Part shown: positions 22,753 through 30,541 of the stretch, one piece after another
How the letters are laid out: each line of letters opens with the position of its first letter
Position numbering within the stretch: position 1 is the stretch's first letter
DNA from: Sulfurimonas sp.
Lineage (GTDB): Bacteria; Campylobacterota; Campylobacteria; Campylobacterales; Sulfurimonadaceae
DNA length: 64,000 bases
Assembly (NCBI RefSeq): GCF_028713515.1
Contig: NZ_JAQTOD010000003.1
Location: 124,001-188,000 of the forward strand
Direction of reading: 5' to 3'
The notes under the pieces: generated by a model
Database searches by the model: none
Told to the model about the DNA's origin: nothing
What the model saw: the letters and a program-made list of their open reading frames with translations, nothing else
Made by a program: the position numbers and the translations under genes

Positions 22753-24558
22753 CTATAATAAATACTTTTTTATCCAAACACTAAGTACATAAAGTCCCCA
22801 GATGTGCTGTTTGAAGGCACCTTTTGATGCTTCTTTTATGTGCTTATCCAAAATATCTTTTTTAAATATTCCCGTCTGCTCATTTACCTCTTTTATGAGG
22901 TTTACTCTTTCGCTCTCAACTAAGTACTCCATAAAGGGATTTGAAAACCCTTTTTTTCTCCTTGAGAGTATTTTTACATCAACGAGAGGAGCTAAAACAG
23001 ATTTTAACAGCGATTTTGTGACACCGTCCTTGTAGCGGAGTTTGGGGTCTATTTCAAAAATCAAAGAGGCTAGTTTATGGTCTAAAAACGGTGTTCTTGA
23101 CTCGATTGAGTGAGCCATACTCATGCGGTCAAGTTTTGTTAAGTAATGCTCTGCTTGAAAGAGATGCAGGTCTATGTTGCTATACCAGATGCTCTCATCT
23201 TTATGGAGTGAGTTATCAAATCTATCCCTATAGCTTTTGAGATATTTTAAAGAGTGATTGTCCCTGATATTTTTTCGCATTGCTATATTTTTTTGTAAAT
23301 CCGTGAAATTTTCGCCGCTTGTTCTAAAGAGCAGAGTGCTGTCAAAAACTCTTTTGTATCGCTCCCACTCTCTGTTCATGGAGAAGTTCGAGTGAAAATA
23401 TCCGCTTAGCCAATTTTTATTTTTGAGATTTTTTAGAGTTTCTATATCAAGAAATTCAAAATATTGTCTATACCCCAAAAAAAGTTCATCGCTTCCTTCC
23501 CCACTTAAAACAACTTTGTAGCCATCTTTTTTTATCTCTTCAAATAGCAGATACAAAGGGATAGAAGCTGGGTCATTTAGCGGTTCATCCAGTGTTTCTA
23601 ACACCTTGTCAGTTGCGTTCAAAAATTGCTCTTTTGAGACTACGATTTCTCTGTTTTTCACTCCAAGAAGCTCCGCACTCTCTCTCGCATTTGCTCTCTC
23701 ATCATATTTTTCAAACCCCTCATAACCGATTGTGTAAGTTTGAAGATTTACGCCATTTTTTAAAGCGTAAGCGTTTATCGCGGCGCTATCTATGCCTCCG
23801 GAGAGAAGCGAAGCCATCGGTGCATCGGACTCAAGTCTAAGTTTTATAGACTCCTCTAAAACATTGCCGAGTTTGTAAATCGCCTCATCTTTGTCGGTTA
23901 TGAGATTTGGCGAAACATCCAGTAAGTCAAAATATCTCTTTACTTCCGTTTTGCTGTTTCTAAAGATTAGATACTCTCCGGCAGCTAACTTTTTTATGTT
24001 TTTAAAAAATGTAAAAGGCGGAGTCGGAGCCAAAAATGAGAGATAACTCAAAAGTGCATCTTCATCCATCAGGGTTTTATTTAAAAATGGAACTAAGGCC
24101 TTTATCTCCGAAGCAAACACAAACGCACTCTCATGTAGATAAAAGAGCGGTTTTTTGCCGAGTCTGTCACGGAAAAGGTAGAGTGTCCCATCATCCAGAA
24201 GCGCAATTGCAAACATACCTCTGAGATGATTTACAAAATCCAAACCCCATTTCAGATATGAGGCAATTATAACCTCGCCATCACTTTGTGTTTTAAAATC
24301 AAAGTCGCTCTTAAGTTCTTCTTTTAGCTCTTTAAAGTTATAGATCTCACCATTAAACGAAAGCAGAATTTTCTTATGTTTTAGTGGCTGATTTGAGCGG
24401 GAGTGTATGTCGGTGATGCTTAGTCTATGGTGTGCAAAAAACAGGTTCTCTCTCTGGATTACTCCACAAAAGTCTGGTCCCCTGTGGGTAAGTTTAGCGA
24501 GTGCAGATTTTGCTTTTTGCTCATCATACTCGCCGATAATTCCAAAAATAGCACACAT
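22753..24558 (-). CDS. asnB: Asparagine synthetase (glutamine-hydrolysing)
   Basis: 601 aa. N-terminal class II glutaminase domain begins MCAIFGIIG (Cys2 nucleophile after Met removal), with LTHRGPDFCG, AHHRLSITD and SFNGEIYNF. The C-terminal synthetase domain has the PP-loop LLSGGIDSAAINA, YTIGYEGFEKYDER and VVLSGEGSDELFLGY. It makes asparagine from aspartate and Gln amide; paralogues also amidate sugars in surface polysaccharide loci. Its start overlaps the stop of the upstream methyltransferase by one base (TAATG), so the two are coupled. Confidence 0.9.
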   Translation of the reverse strand: MCAIFGIIGEYDEQKAKSALAKLTHRGPDFCGVIQRENLFFAHHRLSITDIHSRSNQPLKHKKILLSFNGEIYNFKELKEELKSDFDFKTQSDGEVIIASYLKWGLDFVNHLRGMFAIALLDDGTLYLFRDRLGKKPLFYLHESAFVFASEIKALVPFLNKTLMDEDALLSYLSFLAPTPPFTFFKNIKKLAAGEYLIFRNSKTEVKRYFDLLDVSPNLITDKDEAIYKLGNVLEESIKLRLESDAPMASLLSGGIDSAAINAYALKNGVNLQTYTIGYEGFEKYDERANARESAELLGVKNREIVVSKEQFLNATDKVLETLDEPLNDPASIPLYLLFEEIKKDGYKVVLSGEGSDELFLGYRQYFEFLDIETLKNLKNKNWLSGYFHSNFSMNREWERYKRVFDSTLLFRTSGENFTDLQKNIAMRKNIRDNHSLKYLKSYRDRFDNSLHKDESIWYSNIDLHLFQAEHYLTKLDRMSMAHSIESRTPFLDHKLASLIFEIDPKLRYKDGVTKSLLKSVLAPLVDVKILSRRKKGFSNPFMEYLVESERVNLIKEVNEQTGIFKKDILDKHIKEASKGAFKQHIWGLYVLSVWIKKYLL

Positions 24559-25154
24559 TACAAATTAATTCTCTCTTTAAAAAATCCAACTGTTATATCG
24601 TCATCCATGTAGTCATCTCTCATGATAACGCTCTTTACACCCAAATCAGCCGCAATACAGCTAATCTGCTCGGTTGTCATATAGTTGTAGGTTTCACTCT
24701 CTTTATCGCCATGAAGTACATTAAAAATAAAGCCGATTTTTGATGATGTAAAGCAGTTTCGTATAAAAAGATGTGTCTCAAAACTCTCTAGAACATTCAT
24801 AGCGCCACTGCAAATATAGTAATCAGCCAATGGTAGTGAATCTTTACAAATGTCAGCAATTATTATCTCGCATCCCGTTTTGCTTGATGCAATAGAGTAC
24901 ATATCTGGAAGCAAATCTATACCAGCGTAGTTTTTTGGCTCTCTTTTCTTCTTCTTTAGGTAGGTAAAAAAATCACCAAATCCACATCCTGCGTCAGCTA
25001 TGGTGTAACCACTTATATCATTGGGTAACATCTCTAAAATAATTTTAAATCTTAATTTCTGAGATTCGCTGGAGTGCCAATTCACACCTTTTGCTGTGGT
25101 CCCAAATTTCTCTATAGCTGAGGAGTAAAATTTTTCGTTATCGATGCGCGGCAT
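24558..25154 (-). CDS. Class I SAM-dependent methyltransferase
   Basis: 198 aa. Motif I IADAGCGFGDFFTYL, motif II YAGIDLLPDMYSIA, motif IV DYYICSGAMNVL. The protein is close to the minimal methyltransferase core with no substrate domain visible. It is directly upstream of asnB with a TAATG overlap. Substrate unknown. Confidence 0.8.
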   Translation of the reverse strand: MPRIDNEKFYSSAIEKFGTTAKGVNWHSSESQKLRFKIILEMLPNDISGYTIADAGCGFGDFFTYLKKKKREPKNYAGIDLLPDMYSIASSKTGCEIIIADICKDSLPLADYYICSGAMNVLESFETHLFIRNCFTSSKIGFIFNVLHGDKESETYNYMTTEQISCIAADLGVKSVIMRDDYMDDDITVGFFKERINL

Positions 25155-25171
25155 ATTTTAGTATAGATAAA

Positions 25172-25543
25172 TTATAGATATTTCAATATACAAGGTACGC
25201 CATCGTCCGTATCTCTCATGTTTTCAAAATCTCTTATATCACTACTTATAGCCTCTACAAAATTCTCTAAGCATCTGTTTAGTTGCTCTTTCGCCTCTTC
25301 TACTAACTTTTCTTGTTCCGCTTGGGTGGCTTGGAGCTGAGAGAGTATCTTTAAGAAGTACTCTTTATTATCAGTAAGTAGGATGATCTCCTCTTTTTTT
25401 ACCCATTTTCTTTGGGGTTTGTCGTCTATTATAAACTCAAAAATTACATTGTCACTGTTTTTTGAGGCGATATATTTTGGTACTTTAAACCCTACAAAAG
25501 AGCGAAGAGGTTGGTCTAGTTGCTTCTTTATAACATAATACAT
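25172..25543 (-). CDS. 123-aa hypothetical protein with coiled coil
   Basis: Not recognised. The N-terminal 60 residues look beta-rich (VGFKVPKYIASKNSDNVIFEFIIDDKPQRKWVKKEEIILL). Residues about 70-105 form a charged coiled coil (LQATQAEQEKLVEEAKEQLNRCLENFVEAISSDI). No signal peptide or membrane span. It is 17 bp upstream of the methyltransferase gene on the same strand, so probably part of that operon. Confidence 0.6.
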   Translation of the reverse strand: MYYVIKKQLDQPLRSFVGFKVPKYIASKNSDNVIFEFIIDDKPQRKWVKKEEIILLTDNKEYFLKILSQLQATQAEQEKLVEEAKEQLNRCLENFVEAISSDIRDFENMRDTDDGVPCILKYL

Positions 25544-25602
25544 CTCGCAACCCTAATATGAATTTTTTACACTATTACGGAATGTCAGCATTTTTTATAC
25601 CA

Positions 25603-26760
25603 TTATCTTTTTTTATAAATATAGTATATTAAAAAATTTAATATACTCATTATAATAATACCGGACAACATACCAGCAACAACAAAAGATAGATATTCAC
25701 TCTGCGTGATTAGTTTAGCTTCGTAAGCGATTGTGGATATCGCAATAAGAAATGTTAGGGGCATAGAGTCACCAAGAGCCAATAAAAATGTCTCTTTAGG
25801 ATTTAGATGTGAGCTGTACGCAATATATGAGCCAATAATTCTGACAGAGACAATAGCCAATAAGATAAGCAGAGCATGAGAGATAATATCACTGCCAAAA
25901 ATAAGGTCTAGATTGAGTGTAGTTCCAACATAAATAAAGAAAACAGGAATCAAAAAGCCAAATCCTACTTTATGCAGAGTGTGTGGCAAATCTTTTTTAT
26001 GCTCAAAAAAGTTAGCGATATAGATGCCAGCAAAGAACGCGCCCAAAACCATATCTATATGGAGTATATTCATGATGGCAATTAGAATAATAAACAGAGC
26101 AACGCTTATTCTGACACTTTGAACCTTAGAGTCATCTTCTGGCATTATAATTTTTTTTAGTTCTGGATACCACCAAAATATGATATTTAGAAGCTTAAAT
26201 GAGTAATAAATTAGAAAGAGAACTATAAAAAATATAGATATATTTTTGTAAAAATCAAATCCTAGCCTAAAATGAATAAATGACTCATAGATGACAATAG
26301 CAGAAATACTAACTATTTCGCCGATAACACCAACAATCAAAACCATCTCAAGCCACTTAAACTCTTTGCCATGTTCGTTTATAAGAGCCATAATCATCCC
26401 TAGAGATACTATGGGAATAGCGACTATATAGACAGGATTCAGATCAAAAATAAGATATATTCCAAAAGAGAGGGCATAAAGAGTGCTAAAATAGACAATT
26501 GCATTTTTAAAAATTTTCTCTTTTTGAGACTTAAATCTCTTTAGGTCTATCTCTTGCCCTGCTAAAAACATTAGGTAGAAAAAACCTATTTTAGAGAGAT
26601 CTTTAAACACCTCGTTGCCTGAATCAAGCACTCCAAGCCAGAGTGCGACAGAGCCTAAAAGAATCTCTACAACAGCTAAGGGAAGTTTAGTTCTGTTTGA
26701 GAAAATCGGCGAAAGGACTATTAAAAAAGCAATGCTTATAAACAGAGTTGAGTTGCTCAT
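25603..26760 (-). CDS. CPA2-family cation/proton antiporter (Kef-type membrane domain)
   Basis: 385 aa, almost entirely hydrophobic with about 10-12 membrane spans. LAVVEILLGSVALWLGV near the start and DMVLGAFFAGIYIANFF plus FGFLIPVFFIYVGTTLNLD in the second half are the core motifs of the Na+/H+ exchanger (CPA2) fold. There is no cytoplasmic TrkA-N domain, unlike full KefB/C, so it is the membrane module alone. It would exchange Na+ or K+ for H+. It follows bioB on the same strand with a 6-bp gap. Confidence 0.8.
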   Translation of the reverse strand: MSNSTLFISIAFLIVLSPIFSNRTKLPLAVVEILLGSVALWLGVLDSGNEVFKDLSKIGFFYLMFLAGQEIDLKRFKSQKEKIFKNAIVYFSTLYALSFGIYLIFDLNPVYIVAIPIVSLGMIMALINEHGKEFKWLEMVLIVGVIGEIVSISAIVIYESFIHFRLGFDFYKNISIFFIVLFLIYYSFKLLNIIFWWYPELKKIIMPEDDSKVQSVRISVALFIILIAIMNILHIDMVLGAFFAGIYIANFFEHKKDLPHTLHKVGFGFLIPVFFIYVGTTLNLDLIFGSDIISHALLILLAIVSVRIIGSYIAYSSHLNPKETFLLALGDSMPLTFLIAISTIAYEAKLITQSEYLSFVVAGMLSGIIIMSILNFLIYYIYKKR

Positions 26761-26766
26761 TTTAAC

Positions 26767-27609
26767 CTAAACACTTTTAGCAATAGTAAGATTTAGAGAC
26801 TTTAACATCTCCAAGTCTCTACTTTTTGCTCGTCCGCTTGTTGTGAGATAGTCACCTATAACAATGGAGTTTGCACCGTTTGCAAAGATTTCGCTTTGTC
26901 TATCTCCAAACATTAACTCTCTGCCACCTGCCACCATTATTCGCATAGCATTTGGAACCAATTTTCTTGTTAGTTTTATAAGTTCTAGTGCTTCATTAAC
27001 GCTTAGGGAGTTAGGTTTTAGTTCTAGCGCTTCATTGTGATGGTAAAAGTTTATAGGAACTGATGTTGGATTTAGTAATTCAAGTGCTTTGAGCATAGAG
27101 ATTCTCTCTTCATGGCTCTCGCCAAGACCAAAAATCCCACCGCTTATAAGAACTAGACCAGCTTCGTTTACATTTTGACAAGTCTCAAATCTCTCATCCC
27201 ATGAGTGGGTTGTGCATATTTGCGGATAAAACTCTCTTGAGGTCTCTAGGTTGTGATTGTAGGCTTTTATGCCAGCTTTTTTCAAAGTTAACAACTGTTC
27301 TTTAGTTGCTGTTCCGTTGCAGGCAATGAGTCTAAGTTCTGGTGTCTCTTTTGTTAAAATTCTCGCAGTATTGCAAACAAATTCTAATGATTTTTCGTTT
27401 AATCCTTTGTCGGCAGTAACCAAGCAGAAGCCCAAAGCTCCGCTATCTCTTGCAGATTTTGCCTCTTTTATAATCTCTTCGATTGGCTTTTGTTTATATC
27501 GCGCAATGTCAGCTTTATATCTCACACTTTGAGAGCAAAATTTACAATCTTCGTTGCATGTTCCACTATTTATATTGCAGATTGAACATAAGAAAATATT
27601 GTTACCCAT
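26767..27609 (-). CDS. bioB: Biotin synthase (short Campylobacterota type)
   Basis: 280 aa from ATG 27607-27609 (GAGAGA upstream); an ATG 15 nt earlier is possible. Radical SAM 4Fe-4S motif C-x3-C-x2-C in NEDCKFCSQS. IACNGTATKEQL, GIKAYNHNLETS and GICGLGES-like IFGLGESHEER are BioB features, and AGGRELMFG carries the Arg near the 2Fe-2S site. It inserts sulphur into dethiobiotin. It overlaps the upstream phosphodiesterase gene by 8 nt. Confidence 0.9.
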   Translation of the reverse strand: MGNNIFLCSICNINSGTCNEDCKFCSQSVRYKADIARYKQKPIEEIIKEAKSARDSGALGFCLVTADKGLNEKSLEFVCNTARILTKETPELRLIACNGTATKEQLLTLKKAGIKAYNHNLETSREFYPQICTTHSWDERFETCQNVNEAGLVLISGGIFGLGESHEERISMLKALELLNPTSVPINFYHHNEALELKPNSLSVNEALELIKLTRKLVPNAMRIMVAGGRELMFGDRQSEIFANGANSIVIGDYLTTSGRAKSRDLEMLKSLNLTIAKSV

Positions 27610-28135
27610 GATGTTCTCTCTCATATTTATAATGCTTCTCTTCTATCATGTCGCTCTTGTTTGCCCTTGTGTAGTGTGTTACAAAAAAGCTCTCTCTTGT
27701 GACTTCAAGCATCGCCCACTCTGAGATTGGTTTGTTTCTGGCGCAAACTTCTCCGGGGTTCAAGAAGAGAGTATTTCCTCTAAAGTCGGTATCAAATATA
27801 TGCGTATGACCAAACACAACAACATCCGCATCTGGTGACATATAAAAAGGAAGGTGCATAAGCTTAAATTTTGTGTTTGCTAGTTTGAAGTGGTAAGGCT
27901 CTTGAACAAGGTTAAAATTGTTATGAAACTCTGTTAAATGTGCATCGTTGTTTCCATAAACGGCAACATATTTAACACCACTATCACGAAGAAGCTCGAG
28001 TGTTTCAAACTTGCAAACATCCCCTGCATGGATTATAAACTCTACACCATTTTTCACTAAAGCATCTATGGCTCTTTTGGCCTTTTTTACTTTAGAGTGA
28101 GTGTCTGAGATAATCCCTACTTTTATGCTCTTCAT
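27602..28135 (-). CDS. YfcE-type metallophosphoesterase
   Basis: 177 aa. Calcineurin-like metal motifs in order: GIISDTHSK (D-x-H), HAGDVCKF (G-D), YGNNDAH (GNND) and FGHTHIFD (GHTH). FLNPGEVC follows as in YfcE/MJ0936-type phosphodiesterases. It probably hydrolyses small phosphodiesters; the natural substrate is unknown. It is sandwiched between topA (3 bp apart) and bioB (8-nt overlap), forming one transcription unit. Confidence 0.88.
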   Translation of the reverse strand: MKSIKVGIISDTHSKVKKAKRAIDALVKNGVEFIIHAGDVCKFETLELLRDSGVKYVAVYGNNDAHLTEFHNNFNLVQEPYHFKLANTKFKLMHLPFYMSPDADVVVFGHTHIFDTDFRGNTLFLNPGEVCARNKPISEWAMLEVTRESFFVTHYTRANKSDMIEEKHYKYEREHHG

Positions 28136-28138
28136 CTA

Positions 28139-30355
28139 CTATTTTAGTTCCTCTTTAGGCGTTCTTGCTTTACATTTTACACACTCGTAAACCTCTTTGC
28201 CTCTGTAAACTCTCTCTGCCAAAACGCCACCGCATCCATCTTCTTTACATTTTATAGTTGAAGGTTCAAATTTTGATATAAATTTACATTTAGGATAACT
28301 TTCGCATCCCCAAAATGCACCTCTTCTTGAGAGTTTCCATACAAGTCTGCTACCACAATCAGGACATGGAACATCTGAGCTTTTGCTCTCTTGCTCCATG
28401 CTTTTTGTGCTTTTACACTCAGGATAACCGCTGCATGCTAAAAACTTGCCGTTTCTACCACTTTTAACAACCATCTCTTTTCCACATTTATCACAAATCT
28501 CATCGCTCTTTTGCTCACCTGAGTCAGCTTTTTCTTCGCCCTCAACCTGCTCTGTGTATTTACACTTAGGAAAACCGCTACAAGCTATAAACTCGCCAAA
28601 TCGCCCAGAGCGAAGCAGTAACTCTTCCCCGCATTTTGGACAAGCTCTGCCTAATGGCTGTGAAGTTTTAAGTGAGATGATGTTTGTCTTTGCCTCTTCA
28701 ACCTGCGTAATAAAAGGAGAGTAGAAATCTTTTAAAAGTACCTGCCAGTCAATGTTTCCCTCTGCAACTTCATCGAGTTTTTCTTCCATGTTGGCTGTAA
28801 AAGAGATATCTACAATGTTCGCAAAATTTTTCTCTAAAATATCTGTAACCGTGAACGCCATCTCAGTTGGAACTATCTGTTTGTTTTCTATATTTACATA
28901 AGTACGATTACTAAGTGTTGCAATTGTTGGCGCATAAGTAGATGGTCTTCCAACACCCTCGGATTCTAGTTTTTTGATAAGACTTGCTTCAGAGTAACGA
29001 GCTGGTGGTTCTGTGAAGTGTTGCTCTGGTTTTGTGCTTTGAAGCTCGATTTTATCGCCCTCTTTTAGAGTTGGAAGAAGCTTATCTTTATCTTCGGTTC
29101 CTGTGAGTGCGTAAAAACCGTCAAAGGTAAGTTTTCTGCCACTCGCTCTAAATTCGTTCTCTTTTCCACTAAAGATGATGCTTTGTTGCTCAAAAATAGC
29201 GTCGCTCATTTGACAAGATACAAATCTCTCATAAATCAAACGGTAAAGTTTAATCTCGTCAGCTTTAAGAAACTTTTCTGCAATTTGTGGAGTAAAACTT
29301 AGCATTGTTGGGCGGATTGCCTCGTGCGCTTCTTGTGCACCTTTTGCTTTTTTGTTATAAACTTTTGGCTCTTTTGGAAGATATTTTTCTCCAAATCTAC
29401 TAAGTATCATCTCTCTAACTGCTTCAACCGCCTCGTTTGCAAGATTTAGTGAATCAGTTCTCATATATGTTATAACACCCGAGGTTCCATCAGGAGTTTT
29501 TACACCCTCATAAAGTGTTTGTGCTACCATCATAGTTTTTTGCGGAGTAAATCCGAGTTTACTAGATGCGGTCTGTTGAAGAGTTGATGTCATAAATGGC
29601 GGTGGAGTTGAGCTTTTTCTCTGCTTTGTCTCTATTGAGGTTATAACAAAAGAGTCACTTTTTACACTTTTAGCGATGTTATGTGCATCTTGTTTGTTGG
29701 TAATCGAGAGTTTTGAGAGCTTCTCGTCCTTATGCAGGATAAGCGCCGCTTCTATCTCTTTTTTAAACAGCGTATCAATAGTCCAGTATTCAACAGGAAC
29801 AAACGCTTTAATCTCCCGTTCTCTATCCACAACAAGCTTTAGAGTCGAGGATTGAACGCGTCCGCCAGAGAGCCCTTTTTGAATTTTTGAACTTAAAAGT
29901 GGGGAGAGTTTATAGCCCACAACGCGGTCAAGCAGACGGCGAGCTTGTTGAGCATTTACCATGTCCATATCAATCTTGCGAGCAGATTCAAGTGCGTGCT
30001 GAATTGCCGTTTTTGTAATCTCATGAAAAACGATGCGAGGAAGCTCTGTCGGGTCTCTTTTTATTGCATGAGCTATATGCCAGCCAATAGCCTCACCCTC
30101 ACGGTCCTCATCGGTCGCGATATATATGGTTTCACTCTTTTTAGCCAAAGCCGCTATCTCTTTTACAGTTGCGGCGTTCTCTTTTGCCACGCTATAAGCA
30201 GGCACAAGGTTCTCATTTTCATCTATCGTGATGCCAAAACGAGACTTTGGCAAATCTCTTATATGCCCCTTGGATGCGATAACTTCATACTCTTTACCCA
30301 AGAAGTTTTTTATGGTTTTAGCTTTTGCTGGTGATTCGACGATAATTAAATTCAA
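28139..30355 (-). CDS. topA: DNA topoisomerase I
   Basis: 738 aa type IA enzyme. Toprim domain: LIIVESPAKAKTIKNFLG and TDEDREGEAIGWH. Catalytic Tyr lies in VITYMRTDSLNL. The C-terminus carries three CxxC...C(x)nC zinc ribbons (CPKCGEELLLRSGRFGEF, CDKCGKEMVVKSG, CPDCGSRLVWKLSRR) and a fourth variant (CKEDGCGG ... CVKC). It relaxes negative supercoils. It is divergent from the flagellin gene, with the sigma-28 promoter between them. Confidence 0.95.
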   Translation of the reverse strand: MNLIIVESPAKAKTIKNFLGKEYEVIASKGHIRDLPKSRFGITIDENENLVPAYSVAKENAATVKEIAALAKKSETIYIATDEDREGEAIGWHIAHAIKRDPTELPRIVFHEITKTAIQHALESARKIDMDMVNAQQARRLLDRVVGYKLSPLLSSKIQKGLSGGRVQSSTLKLVVDREREIKAFVPVEYWTIDTLFKKEIEAALILHKDEKLSKLSITNKQDAHNIAKSVKSDSFVITSIETKQRKSSTPPPFMTSTLQQTASSKLGFTPQKTMMVAQTLYEGVKTPDGTSGVITYMRTDSLNLANEAVEAVREMILSRFGEKYLPKEPKVYNKKAKGAQEAHEAIRPTMLSFTPQIAEKFLKADEIKLYRLIYERFVSCQMSDAIFEQQSIIFSGKENEFRASGRKLTFDGFYALTGTEDKDKLLPTLKEGDKIELQSTKPEQHFTEPPARYSEASLIKKLESEGVGRPSTYAPTIATLSNRTYVNIENKQIVPTEMAFTVTDILEKNFANIVDISFTANMEEKLDEVAEGNIDWQVLLKDFYSPFITQVEEAKTNIISLKTSQPLGRACPKCGEELLLRSGRFGEFIACSGFPKCKYTEQVEGEEKADSGEQKSDEICDKCGKEMVVKSGRNGKFLACSGYPECKSTKSMEQESKSSDVPCPDCGSRLVWKLSRRGAFWGCESYPKCKFISKFEPSTIKCKEDGCGGVLAERVYRGKEVYECVKCKARTPKEELK

Positions 30356-30437
30356 ATAGTTTTCCTATATATAGTATAGTTTTTAGTGGCGAAAGTGTAT
30401 CGAAAAAAATTTAAATAAAGAAAAGCACTAAATTTAT

Positions 30438-30464
30438 TAAAGTTATTTTTTGTGTTACCGATTT
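30438..30464 (+). promoter_or_regulatory. Sigma-28 (FliA) promoter of flagellin 1
   Basis: TAAAGTTA (30438-30445), 11 bp, then ACCGATTT (30457-30464). This closely fits the TAAAGTTT-N11-GCCGATAA consensus of FliA promoters. It lies 77 bp before the flagellin ATG at 30542. Confidence 0.8.
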
Positions 30465-30541
30465 AGTTAGAGTCAAGGCAAGGAAGCTGAGATAAAAATT
30501 AAACCAAAGGGCGTAAGGCTCTTACCCAAAAAGGATTTATT